DNA from: Paracoccus sigandri
Lineage (GTDB): Bacteria; Pseudomonadota; Alphaproteobacteria; Rhodobacterales; Rhodobacteraceae
Assembly (NCBI RefSeq): GCF_003709565.1
Contig: NZ_QNRC01000001.1
Location: 1-64,000, forward strand
Direction: 5' to 3'
DNA: 64,000 nt
Part shown: piece after piece, positions 21,575 through 28,757 of the stretch
Numbering within the stretch: position 1 is the first letter of the stretch
Layout of the letters: each line of letters starts with the position of its first letter
Made by a program: the position numbers and the translations under genes
Notes under the pieces: model-generated
The model's database searches: none
Told to the model about the DNA's origin: nothing
Seen by the model: the letters and a program-made list of their open reading frames with translations, nothing else

Positions 21575-23086
21575 TCAACCCGAAACAGCATAGCATTCGA
21601 CAAGCTTAGTGAACGCTTCCAGGTTCCTGCCTAACGTTACCGGATCGAGCGTGGGTGCTTCGTCGGTAGCAAGGACTGGCTCAACTCCGTTCTGAAACAT
21701 GAACAGCTTGGCTATCTCGCCACGCACGGCAAAGTTCACATTCTGCGGAATATCACCCGTCACATCTGCGACAAACTTGGCGTCCAGTTTCGATACAACC
21801 ACACCAACAACACGCCCCGCTGCATCTACCGCAGGCCCACCAGAGTTGCCCGGCTGCACCGGCGCCGATATCTGCATCCGTATCGCGTCCCCTGCCATGC
21901 CTTTGAGGCTACTGACGCTTCCCCGCGTGATATTCAAGCCTGAGAGAAGCCCCGCGAGCGGATAGCCTGCAACAGTGATATCGGCGTTTAACGGTGCGGG
22001 CCGTGCGGCGAACTGCGCAACCGCACCACTTTCCTGAGGAACATCCCTGATTAGCGCTAGGTCGAAGCTATCATCTGTCGCCAGCAAGATAACTGTGCGC
22101 CCGTCAATCTTTAACGTCTCGCAGTTCTCGACAACATGAGCATTGGTGAGCAAATGTCCCTGATCGGAAACGAAAAAGGCGGTCCCGCTACCTTGCAATT
22201 CTTGCTCATTGGGCATTGACTTCATTGGAGGCTCGGGTGCCGCCGCTGGCTGCTGGGGAGCGGGCGCTGTGGGTGGAGCGACCATTCTTTCACGCATCGC
22301 ATATTCGTTTGGCGGGTCGCGCTCCGCTTCCGCTAGGATTGCGGCCATAGAGGTGAAACCCTCTGTGATTTTCCCAGATTGCGGCAGCTCGATACCGGGC
22401 GTCCAGCCCTTGGAAATACTCCCCGAAACAGCATTCACAAGGCTTTGATCGATCTTCGCGGCTGACAGCACGACAGTTGACCAGCCGCTACGCCCCAGAT
22501 CCGAGCGGGCGTAGAGAATCGTTCCTCCTGCTTGTTCGACGGAGGTAATCATCACTTTTTCGCGCCTGAGCGTATAAGGTGCCGTACCTGGAATCGCCGA
22601 TGATAGCGCATAGGTGTGTATGCCAATTACCTGAGGCAGATCGCCGATATGCAAAGAATAGCGAAGTGAACTAGTCGTGTGAGCGTAGTTCAGGAAGGCA
22701 TCCGTCGATGGCTCTTGGCGTATCCGGCCGACTGGAATAGCAAATGAAATATCCATAGGCTCGAAATATCGCTGCTCCCACCCGTCTGCCTGCACACGAT
22801 TTGCGCTTTCTAGCGCCAGCAACACCACTTCCCAGTTCTCGATAGGTGGATCGAGGCCGGCGCTCCGAGCCCAAGCCTCAAGAGCGCGCTGGCTACGGCC
22901 CCCCCATGCTCCATCCATAAGGGCGGAGTATCTTCCATCCAGCGCGAGCCCAAATTGCAGGAAACGCTTTTCCTCGACAGCGAGCTTTGACGCGTCGAAT
23001 TCCGCCCACATCTCATCGACCGTGTATGCGTATACTGGAGCAGAAACCGTCATGGCGGCACTGAGAAAGGCTAAAAGTATGCGCAT
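21575..23086 (-). CDS. Exported trypsin-like serine protease
   Basis: A 503-residue protein. Residues 1-20 are a signal peptide (LLAFLSAAMTVSAPVYA). Residues about 40-80 resemble a peptidoglycan-binding domain (LALDGRYSALMDGAWGGRSQ). A linker rich in Pro and Ala leads to an S1/HtrA-type protease with His317 (LLTNAHVVE), Asp342 (DDSFDLAL) and Ser415 (PGNSGGPAV), so the catalytic triad is complete. No PDZ domain follows. It should be periplasmic or secreted. It is a single gene on the minus strand, between the damaged toxin module and a regulator, and is unusual for a phage-like element. Confidence 0.88.
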   Translation of the reverse strand: MRILLAFLSAAMTVSAPVYAYTVDEMWAEFDASKLAVEEKRFLQFGLALDGRYSALMDGAWGGRSQRALEAWARSAGLDPPIENWEVVLLALESANRVQADGWEQRYFEPMDISFAIPVGRIRQEPSTDAFLNYAHTTSSLRYSLHIGDLPQVIGIHTYALSSAIPGTAPYTLRREKVMITSVEQAGGTILYARSDLGRSGWSTVVLSAAKIDQSLVNAVSGSISKGWTPGIELPQSGKITEGFTSMAAILAEAERDPPNEYAMRERMVAPPTAPAPQQPAAAPEPPMKSMPNEQELQGSGTAFFVSDQGHLLTNAHVVENCETLKIDGRTVILLATDDSFDLALIRDVPQESGAVAQFAARPAPLNADITVAGYPLAGLLSGLNITRGSVSSLKGMAGDAIRMQISAPVQPGNSGGPAVDAAGRVVGVVVSKLDAKFVADVTGDIPQNVNFAVRGEIAKLFMFQNGVEPVLATDEAPTLDPVTLGRNLEAFTKLVECYAVSG

Positions 23087-23191
23087 GTCGGTCTCTGGGG
23101 CTTTCTGAACTGCAATCCCAGATTGAATGCGGCCGCGCTGCGAGTCAAAGCCTCCTTGCTTGTCAGTTGCGACAAATTTCCTGACTTCGGT

Positions 23192-23446
23192 TCACGGCTT
23201 CGATGGCAATTCGGCAGAAAGGGCCACTCCCGGTCCCATCGCGACCTGCCCCCCTTCGAGGAACTGGATGCCACGGGCCTCTAGCGCTGAGACGATGCGC
23301 CGGACTGCCTCTGCCGACACCAGTCCAACATGATCCGGTTTACCCTCCACCCGGCGCAGGGTGATCAGTGGAACGTCTGCTGCCTCGCAAAGCTCTGCCT
23401 GCGTGATGCCCAGCAGATCGCGCGCCGCTTTGATGCGTGCCTTCAT
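23192..23446 (-). CDS. XRE-type transcriptional regulator
   Basis: An 84-residue protein with an N-terminal HTH (KAARDLLGITQAELCEAADV, PLITLRRVEGKP). The C-terminal part (AVRRIVSALEARGIQFLEGG) is typical of short regulators of the type AbaSI/HTH in islands. It is transcribed divergently from a run of small plus-strand genes, with an operator-like palindrome between them, which is the layout of a repressor controlling an early operon. Confidence 0.85.
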   Translation of the reverse strand: MKARIKAARDLLGITQAELCEAADVPLITLRRVEGKPDHVGLVSAEAVRRIVSALEARGIQFLEGGQVAMGPGVALSAELPSKP

Positions 23447-23496
23447 TCTTGCTCCGATAATTTTTTCTCAGTGTGCACTTGCTATCAGTTAATTCA

Positions 23497-23516
23497 AGTG
23501 ATAGATAGTTATCACT
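23497..23516. promoter_or_regulatory. Operator-like inverted repeat between divergent genes
   Basis: AGTGATAGATAGTTATCACT has perfect 7-base arms (AGTGATA/TATCACT). A second, overlapping pair (CACTTG...CAAGTG and CTATCA...TGATAG) lies just to the left (23476-23504). The repeats stand between the XRE regulator and the early genes and are probably its binding sites. Confidence 0.55.
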
Positions 23517-23550
23517 CGACGGGGAAGTGAGCCCGCCTGCTTCATGGGAG

Positions 23551-23790
23551 ATGATGATGTTCGACAACGACCCCAAGCCGGGGCCGACCGATGACGCACG
23601 CCTGCAAGCTGCGGGCCGGCACATGCCCGTCACCGAGCGCGCACTGATCGCCGACAAGCTGCGGCTGGCGCTTGATGAAATCGAAACCGGCGCAGGCGAC
23701 TTCCGGTCGATCCGGGAAGCCGTCCGCTACCAGCGGGAGGCCATCCGCGCATCGCACCGCCGTCTTGAACGGCTGGGCGGCGAGGCCTGA
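23551..23790 (+). CDS. Hypothetical phage protein
   Basis: A 79-residue helical protein (RALIADKLRLALDEIETGAG, REAVRYQREAIRASHRRLER). Three ATG codons in a row open the frame, so the exact start may be at 23551, 23554 or 23557. First gene of the plus-strand run under the divergent switch. No assigned function. Confidence 0.55.
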   Translation: MMMFDNDPKPGPTDDARLQAAGRHMPVTERALIADKLRLALDEIETGAGDFRSIREAVRYQREAIRASHRRLERLGGEA

Positions 23791-23792
23791 GC

Positions 23793-23966
23793 ATGTGCTG
23801 CCCCGCTGTCCATGACCGGCATCAACGCGCGGTCGATCTGATCTGGAGCTACATCCGTGTGGTTGAAGCCCAGGCCGAGGGCGCGGGCCTCGTCATTCCC
23901 ATCCTGCCGCTGGAACTCGCGGTGCGTGAACTGCTGGCAGATCAATCACCTGGAAAGGAGAACTGA
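23793..23966 (+). CDS. Small hypothetical protein
   Basis: A 57-residue frame starting MCCPAVHDRHQRAVDLIWSY, two bases after the previous stop codon, ending just before the next gene. Its helical middle (VVEAQAEGAGLVIPILPLEL) and codon use look coding. The close spacing supports its place in the operon; no family recognised. Confidence 0.5.
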   Translation: MCCPAVHDRHQRAVDLIWSYIRVVEAQAEGAGLVIPILPLELAVRELLADQSPGKEN

Positions 23967-23968
23967 AC

Positions 23969-24373
23969 ATGAATCGCCGTAAACTGATGAAACTGGCCCC
24001 TGTGGCACTGGCGGCTGGCGCCGTCCCAGCCTTGGCCATGTCGGGGGAGGCCATCGCCTCGGAAGAAACACCTGTCGAGCGAGCGTTCCGCGTCTGGCAG
24101 GCGGAAGATCAAAAGCTGGAAGCCATCGGTTGCGACGATGTGCCGGAAAGCGACCTCAAGTCCGCTGGATGGGCGGCGCGGTGGGACGCGCAATGGGAAA
24201 CCCGCTGGGAGGCTGAAAAACGTCTGGTTTCGACTCCCAGCGAGAACGAAAGGGATGTTCTGCTGAAAATCGCAGCGTGGACCCAGTGCGGGAGTGGCGA
24301 CCTTGAGGGGCAAAACGAACACTTAACGACCCTCTGGAACGAAATCCGCGCCTTGACCGGGGGCGTGGCTTGA
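23969..24373 (+). CDS. Hypothetical protein with putative signal sequence
   Basis: A 134-residue protein. The start MNRRKLMKLAPVALAAGAVP has paired Arg and a hydrophobic stretch ending LAMSGEAIA, similar to a Tat or Sec signal. The remainder is charged and rich in Trp and Glu (WAARWDAQWETRWEAEKRL). A strong RBS (AAAGGAGAA) precedes the ATG. Similar proteins with this odd leader are found in phage-related islands of this group. Function unknown. Confidence 0.6.
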   Translation: MNRRKLMKLAPVALAAGAVPALAMSGEAIASEETPVERAFRVWQAEDQKLEAIGCDDVPESDLKSAGWAARWDAQWETRWEAEKRLVSTPSENERDVLLKIAAWTQCGSGDLEGQNEHLTTLWNEIRALTGGVA

Positions 24374-24579
24374 GCGCGCTTCGTGAACATATCCAGACCC
24401 AGCAGAACAATGCGGCCGCGCTGGAGGCGGTTGTGGGTGCCATGCTGCATCTGATCGAACGCCCCGACGAAACGACCCGCTCACTCTGCATTCAGATGGC
24501 GGAGACCGCCTTTGGCCTCGCTCAGGGCCTGAACCATAACCTTGACACAATGGCATTGCCGAAAGGAGCCATGGAATGA
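24370..24579 (+). CDS. Small hypothetical protein
   Basis: A 69-residue helical protein from a TTG that overlaps the previous stop codon. MSALREHIQTQQNNAAALEA is followed by AMLHLIERPDETTRSLCIQM and ends at ALPKGAME. Its end overlaps the next start by ATGA. The tight series of overlaps marks one operon. Confidence 0.55.
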   Translation: MSALREHIQTQQNNAAALEAVVGAMLHLIERPDETTRSLCIQMAETAFGLAQGLNHNLDTMALPKGAME

Positions 24580-24797
24580 CCATCTATCCCGAAATCGAGC
24601 CGGAAGTCCGTCAGCGGCTCGAAGCGTTCGCCGCGCAGACCGGCACGACCCCGCCCGAGCATGTCCTGATCGATGAACACGGCGAAGGCGGGACGTTCAC
24701 CGATGAAATCCTTCACTACTGCTGCAACACCGGCCTGAGCCTCGATTGGCTGTGGTTCGGCAGAGGGGCGCAGGGCCGCACGGAGGAACCGGCATGA
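24576..24797 (+). CDS. Small hypothetical protein
   Basis: A 73-residue protein (PEVRQRLEAFAAQTGTTPPE, ILHYCCNTGLSLDWLWFGRG). The final segment GLSLDWLWFGRG is shared by many short proteins coded in phages and islands and often close to an HTH regulator. It starts at ATG with AAAGGAGCC upstream and overlaps both neighbours. Confidence 0.6.
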   Translation: MTIYPEIEPEVRQRLEAFAAQTGTTPPEHVLIDEHGEGGTFTDEILHYCCNTGLSLDWLWFGRGAQGRTEEPA

Positions 24798-25027
24798 TGG
24801 AACTCAACAGCCTCACCGAGGAAGACCTGGAAATCCTCGCTAAACTCCGGGCAATGGACGAAATCGAAAAGCTGGTATTCATGACGGGCTTTCGCGCCCT
24901 CAAGTCCCGCCAGATCGACGCGGAACAATTCCAGGCCTGGACGGCTGAACGCCTGGATCGCCACAGGGCGGGCGAATCTCTGTCGATTGCCGACCTTCAA
25001 ATCCCCGGCGCTACTCCTGTCGCATGA
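24794..25027 (+). CDS. Small hypothetical protein
   Basis: A 77-residue acidic, helical protein (LTEEDLEILAKLRAMDEIEK, LVFMTGFRALKSRQIDAEQF). The ATG at 24794 overlaps the previous stop codon; GGAGGAACC is its RBS. Last of the overlapping series. No function assigned. Confidence 0.55.
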   Translation: MMELNSLTEEDLEILAKLRAMDEIEKLVFMTGFRALKSRQIDAEQFQAWTAERLDRHRAGESLSIADLQIPGATPVA

Positions 25028-25084
25028 CCCTACAGCGCCCGGCTCCGGTCGGGCGCCGATCCTTTCAACAACCGGCGCAGCATC

Positions 25085-25615
25085 ATGGACGCGGCCTATT
25101 CCATCAACCGACATTGGTCCGATCAATTCATTCCAGAGATCCGCCGCATTGTCGGCGCACACCTGCTCAGCGTGGCCCCGGATCACCTGGACATGCGGCA
25201 GGCAACCGATCTGCTGATGCTGGATGGCCGGGACGTGAGGATAGCGGCCCGTGTGCGGCGTCATGGCTATGCCGGGCGGTATCCCTACGATTTCACCATC
25301 CGCTCGCGCCTGCCGTCCGGTAACCCCACTGAACTGGCGAAGATAGTGAACGGCGAAGGCGACTGGCTGTTCTACGGCCATGCCAATGCTGCGGGGACAG
25401 GCTTCGACCTGTGGTGGCTGCTGGATCTGCGCGCCTTCCGTGCCGGGCTGATCCGGCAGGCATCGAACGGCTTCCCCATATCCTCGGGCGACCGCCGCAA
25501 CCCGGACGGCACCTGCTTCAAGTGGTTCGACATCCGGTCATTTCCGAACGAGCCGCCGCTGGTGCTGGCCACGTCCGGGCTGCGTCCAGCGCTACCGGCT
25601 CCCTGGTGCGCTTGA
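25085..25615 (+). CDS. Hypothetical island protein, nuclease-fold-like
   Basis: A 176-residue soluble protein. The segment ATDLLMLDGRDVRIAARVRR, followed by GYAGRYPYDFTIRSRLPSGN and TELAKIVNGEGDWLFYGHAN, belongs to a group of proteins common in phages and genomic islands. The core of an acidic residue followed by IAARVRR recalls the strand arrangement of PD-(D/E)xK enzymes, but the usual Lys is Arg, so activity is doubtful. The family is of unknown role; I do not claim a restriction function. Confidence 0.6.
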   Translation: MDAAYSINRHWSDQFIPEIRRIVGAHLLSVAPDHLDMRQATDLLMLDGRDVRIAARVRRHGYAGRYPYDFTIRSRLPSGNPTELAKIVNGEGDWLFYGHANAAGTGFDLWWLLDLRAFRAGLIRQASNGFPISSGDRRNPDGTCFKWFDIRSFPNEPPLVLATSGLRPALPAPWCA

Positions 25616-25710
25616 TCCCCTGCATATCGGCCCGGTGCAGCAGCATTGGCAGCGCACCCCATGCAGGTTAGGCTTTGCCCAGGCTGATGAACGGTCATCA
25701 AGGAGGGGTC

Positions 25711-25920
25711 ATGTCCGAGAAGACCAAGGGACCGGCATCGTATTTCCCGTCAATCGAGGCAAAATATGGTCGCCCCGTCGCCGAGTGGAAAGACCTCATT
25801 CGCGCACAATCCGGCAAGAAGCACATGGAGCTTGTCGCGTGGTTGAAACAGGAACACGGCCTGGGGCATGGTCACGCAAACGCCCTCGTCGCCGATACGC
25901 TCCGTGAAGGCAATGCCTGA
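25711..25920 (+). CDS. DUF4287 domain protein
   Basis: A 69-residue protein that matches the DUF4287 pattern throughout: FPSIEAKYGRPVAEWKDLIR, then HMELVAWLKQEHGLGHGHAN and LVADTLRE. Proteins of this kind are small, cytoplasmic and of unknown function, and are found mostly on bacterial chromosomes. A textbook RBS (AAGGAGG) lies before the ATG at 25711. It stands alone between two small intergenic regions. Confidence 0.85.
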   Translation: MSEKTKGPASYFPSIEAKYGRPVAEWKDLIRAQSGKKHMELVAWLKQEHGLGHGHANALVADTLREGNA

Positions 25921-26067
25921 CCGGTAACGCTCAACCCGCATCGACCGAAGCCCCTGCACCGAGTGGGGGCTTTCTGCTGGAACATCAGAGATTGATCTGT
26001 TCCTTGCCGCGCCAGGGCTTGCGGTTCTCCTTCCTGCGGGGCCATCTGCGCGCAAAGGAGAACAGGC

Positions 26068-26346
26068 ATGACTTCATGGCCGGTTGGCTACCGCGTAGCC
26101 ATCTGCTGTGCGAACGAACGGGACTGCGGTCATAGAACGACGATACGGGCGGAGGATCTGGTTTCCCGACATGGGAACGATCTGGATGTGCAGGCCTATG
26201 CGCGCGGCTTGCGCTGCTCACGATGCGGCACGGGCAATCCTACGGCCATCGTCTTCTGGGGCGGCTCCATCCCGATGCTGCTGGGTCGCAGGAAGCGGCG
26301 GGCAGCACGAAAAAGCAGAACCCGGACAGATGAGACGACGCAGTAG
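26068..26346 (+). CDS. Hypothetical protein with zinc-binding Cys pairs
   Basis: A 92-residue protein with Cys at CCANERDCGH and CSRCGTGNPT, which together could hold one zinc, and a basic C-terminus (RRKRRAARKSRTRTD). An AAAGGAG RBS precedes the ATG. It may bind nucleic acid, yet no recognised family is seen. The 287 bases after it contain only the FNR box at 26383. Confidence 0.55.
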   Translation: MTSWPVGYRVAICCANERDCGHRTTIRAEDLVSRHGNDLDVQAYARGLRCSRCGTGNPTAIVFWGGSIPMLLGRRKRRAARKSRTRTDETTQ

Positions 26347-26382
26347 AATCAGCGCCCGTGACCGAGGCCGCGTTTCCTGTCC

Positions 26383-26396
26383 TTGATCTGGATCAA
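26383..26396. promoter_or_regulatory. Perfect FNR box
   Basis: TTGATCTGGATCAA matches the FNR consensus TTGAT-N4-ATCAA at all ten positions. It stands 238 bases before the HIT gene and 37 bases after the zinc-binding hypothetical gene, with no gene at the usual distance on either side. Confidence 0.7.
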
Positions 26397-26633
26397 TGTC
26401 TGGCCTTCCGATTCGGGAAAGACCTGTCTCGTTGAGAGTGAGCGAGGGCCTTGCGGGCGGGTGTGGGGTATCGCCCGTCCGCATCTCACCAGCCGACGCG
26501 AGCGGCGCCGACCATCCTGCCACCTCAGATTGCAATCGCACGCACAGCCTGCATTCCGCACGCCTCCGGGCTTGACTGCTTCCAGGGATTGCTCTGCCAT
26601 AGTCAGCATTCAAGCAGACATTGGACGAACCGT

Positions 26634-27092
26634 ATGTGCATTGATTGCCTGTTTTGCCGGATCGGGCAGGGCCTGGTTCCTGCCGTGGAAGTTTTCCGCA
26701 ACAAGCGCATCGTCGCTTTCCTGGATATCTCGCCGATCAGGGAGGGGCACTTGCAGATCGTGCCCTGCGCCCACCACGATACATTTGACGACCTGCCGCC
26801 GAACATCGCGTCAGAGGTCTTGCTGCTCGCCCAACGGCTGGCCAAGGCCCAGAAGGCGCTTTTCAAGGTAGATCGCGTGGGCTTCCTGTTCACGGGCGGC
26901 GACATAGGTCATGCCCACGCCCATCTGGTTCCCTTGGTGGCAAAGACCGACATCACCTCCAGACGGTATATCGCGAACGCCGAATTGACGTGGAAATCCC
27001 TGCCGACGCCGGAGGAAGGCGAGATGCGCCGAACCGCCGCCGCCATCCGTGCAATGCTGATCGAGCAGCGCGGGAAGCTGCGCCGGGCGTGA
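26634..27092 (+). CDS. HIT family protein
   Basis: A 152-residue histidine triad protein, a nucleotide hydrolase or transferase. It has the N-terminal zinc-type CIDCLFCRI, the strand VAFLDISPIREGHLQIVPC and the triad GHAHAHLVPL at about residues 92-101. Start is the ATG at 26634; a longer open frame lacks a good RBS. The C-terminal extension beyond the triad is about 45 residues. Its nearest neighbours are an FNR box upstream and a membrane protein downstream, none known to work with it. Confidence 0.88.
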   Translation: MCIDCLFCRIGQGLVPAVEVFRNKRIVAFLDISPIREGHLQIVPCAHHDTFDDLPPNIASEVLLLAQRLAKAQKALFKVDRVGFLFTGGDIGHAHAHLVPLVAKTDITSRRYIANAELTWKSLPTPEEGEMRRTAAAIRAMLIEQRGKLRRA

Positions 27093-27211
27093 CCGAAGCA
27101 GGGGCGTGAGCGGTCCTTGCAACCCCAGCATATCGCCGGATAGTAGGGCTTCGCGTCCAGCACTCAGCGCCAGGCGCCAACCGATACCACTCCGCCGATC
27201 AGGTTTTCATC

Positions 27212-27961
27212 ATGGGGCGCCGCAGCCACATCACGCGACCATTCGTTTCCGCAAGAGTGCTGGTCGGGCATCGCCGCTCACAGGGGAGCGACTATCTGCT
27301 CGCCCTGTATCTCGCGGCCATAGCTGGTGCATCCAATGCGGGAGGGTTCTTCGCCCTCGGACAATACACCTCGCACATGACGGGCTACCTGTCGCAGATC
27401 GCCGATAATCTGGTCGTCGGCAATCTTGTCGTGGTGGCGACAGCCGTCCTCGCGATTGGCGCCTTCGTGACGGGGGCCGCTTTTTGCGCGGTGCTGGTCA
27501 ACTGGGCCCGGCATCGCGTGGGGCGGCAGCAGTTCGCGCTTCCTGTAGCGGCGCAGGGTGTATGCTTGGCCTGCTTTGCGTTCGGGGGCGTGTTCAGCAC
27601 CGCGCCGGGGCGGCTGTTTGCGCTCGCCTGCCTTTGCTTCATCATGGGGATGCAGAACGCCACCATCACGAAGATATCCGGGGCAAGGATACGAACGACC
27701 CACGCGACCGGGATGATTACCGATATCGGGATTGAGATGGGGCGGGCCTGCTATGCCCTGTTGCTTCCGGGGAGTTCCGTGAAGGTCAACCGCGAGAAGC
27801 TGCGCATTCTGGTTTCCCTCGTGCTGGCGTATGTCCTTGGCGGAATCGTGGGCGCCCTTGGCTATGCCCATGTGGGGTTCTACTTCTCCGCCCCCCTTGC
27901 CGCATTGCTGCTGGCTCTGTCGCTACCATCGCTGCTGATCAGGCCCCTCGGCAAACGGTAG
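27212..27961 (+). CDS. DUF1275 (YoaK-like) membrane protein
   Basis: A 249-residue protein with about six to seven membrane helices. The signature of DUF1275 is clear: ALYLAAIAGASNAGGFFALG, TSHMTGYLSQIADNL, MGMQNATITKISGARIRTTH, and GMITDIGIEMGRA. These proteins are thought to be small-molecule exporters or permeases, but their substrate is not known. Start at ATG 27212. Near the right end of the element with the HIT gene; both may be host-derived cargo. Confidence 0.9.
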   Translation: MGRRSHITRPFVSARVLVGHRRSQGSDYLLALYLAAIAGASNAGGFFALGQYTSHMTGYLSQIADNLVVGNLVVVATAVLAIGAFVTGAAFCAVLVNWARHRVGRQQFALPVAAQGVCLACFAFGGVFSTAPGRLFALACLCFIMGMQNATITKISGARIRTTHATGMITDIGIEMGRACYALLLPGSSVKVNREKLRILVSLVLAYVLGGIVGALGYAHVGFYFSAPLAALLLALSLPSLLIRPLGKR

Positions 27962-28121
27962 ACCGCAAGGAGCAATGCACCCCCGCACGGCATAGGGTGA
28001 TGCGACCTGCCGGATTCGCAGCGCGATACGCGCGCCCGTGCAAGGGACGTGGGGTCATTCTCCGCGCCGGGTTTTTAGACGCCGTAAAAAGGCGGCAGCC
28101 CAGCGTCTTATCAGGCACCCG

Positions 28122-28232
28122 TTACTGATTTGGCAGGTCGCGAACGAACGTCTCGACCATATGTTGAAGCCCGGCATAGACGACAAGCAGGATGGCTCCT
28201 GCGATGAACAGGCCGATTATCAGTTCCTTCAC
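28122..28232 (-). CDS. 36-residue membrane peptide
   Basis: A minus-strand frame from GTG, beginning MKELIIGLFIAGAILLVVYA when read with Met. One hydrophobic helix is followed by a short polar tail (HMVETFVRDLPNQ). GTGAGGGC lies a few bases upstream as a possible RBS. It is coded on the opposite strand to the DUF1275 gene. Such tiny membrane proteins are common at the ends of islands; the call rests on composition alone. Confidence 0.45.
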   Translation of the reverse strand: MKELIIGLFIAGAILLVVYAGLQHMVETFVRDLPNQ

Positions 28233-28269
28233 GATGCCCTCACCTGTAGCCCGGCGCCATACTGACACC

Positions 28270-28352
28270 CTGACACAACTGACGAAAGCCAACCGCAAGG
28301 CGAAGCAACGACCTCAAAACACGCATAGCGTGGATTTCGTCAGTTGTGTCAG
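28270..28352. repeat. Perfect 18-base inverted repeat near right att site
   Basis: CTGACACAACTGACGAAA (28270-28287) pairs perfectly with TTTCGTCAGTTGTGTCAG (28335-28352) across a 47-base loop. Further copies of GTCAG flank it (28353-28370). The gap 28233-28590 holds this repeat, the 40-base repeat and the GAATAGCGG motif but no convincing gene. It may be an integrase/excisionase arm site or a replication origin. Confidence 0.8.
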
Positions 28353-28395
28353 TTTCGTCAGAACGTCAGGAACCCTGATCCAGTGATGTCGGGGC

Positions 28396-28435
28396 ACCCT
28401 TTTGTCGGGTTTTGTCAATATGTCGGGTGGGGGTT
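28396..28435 (-). repeat. 40-base repeat, copy B (inverted)
   Basis: Reverse complement of 10944-10983 with no mismatch over 40 bases. The minus-strand reading also gives the peptide PPPDILTKPDKRVP found in the gene at 10898, so this may be either a functional DNA site present twice or a leftover of a rearranged gene copy. Confidence 0.9.
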
Positions 28436-28590
28436 CAGGGACGACGCGATGCAGACGGGGCAGCCGGTATCCCTGTCCAGGCTCCAGCCGTCCCGCGCGC
28501 CGCTGTCGTCGGCGCCCCCGAATAGCGGAAATAGCGGGAATAGCAGATAGCGGGTCCGCGATTCGCGTCAGGCCGACTGTCGGGCCCGGC

Positions 28591-28716
28591 ATGTCTGGCA
28601 CTGATGACAGACGGTTGACGGTGCCCGACAAGTTTCCCGATGAAGTGGCGCTTGCGCTGGTCGGATGGTGGGCTGAAAGGGGGACTGAAAAGCTCGCGCA
28701 CCACCTAATAGGCTGA
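28591..28716 (+). CDS. Possible 41-residue protein at right end
   Basis: A short plus-strand frame (MSGTDDRRLTVPDKFPDEVA, ALVGWWAERGTEKLAHHLIG) immediately before the tRNA. The amino acid composition is reasonable and the frame ends properly at 28714-28716. No RBS is obvious and no family is known, so the call is weak. Confidence 0.35.
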   Translation: MSGTDDRRLTVPDKFPDEVALALVGWWAERGTEKLAHHLIG

Positions 28717-28741
28717 TAACGCGGCATCTTTTCAATCACTG

Positions 28742-28757
28742 TGGTGCCGGTGAAGGG
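28742..28757. repeat. Right attachment site of the element, inside tRNA-Thr
   Basis: TGGTGCCGGTGAAGGG, identical to 5398-5413. It forms the CCA end, acceptor arm and T-stem part of the complete tRNA-Thr(CGT) on the minus strand. It restores the tRNA, so integration does not destroy it. Confidence 0.85.

Larger units (their letters stand above)
5398..28757. mobile_element. Integrative element at tRNA-Thr(CGT), phage satellite-like
   Basis: A 23.4-kb segment flanked by 16-base direct repeats, one being the 3' end of an intact tRNA gene. It starts with a P4-type integrase and includes an AlpA-type regulator, Toprim primase, DUF3987 ATPase, three putative DNA-ejection proteins, a repressor/early-gene switch and accessory genes. 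No terminase, portal, capsid, tail or conjugation gene is seen. Several genes are visibly less GC-rich than the core (for example 6772-7449 and 18220-20293). The core genes on both sides are ordinary housekeeping genes. Whether it is mobile is not known; the integrase looks complete. Confidence 0.85.

Noticed and set aside
25085..25615. Restriction enzyme
   Set aside because: The acidic and strand pattern only vaguely recalls PD-(D/E)xK and the catalytic Lys is replaced by Arg; no methyltransferase is nearby.
26349..26609. An 86-codon minus-strand frame over the FNR box
   Set aside because: No RBS, poor composition and full overlap with the intergenic FNR box region; probably chance in GC-rich DNA.
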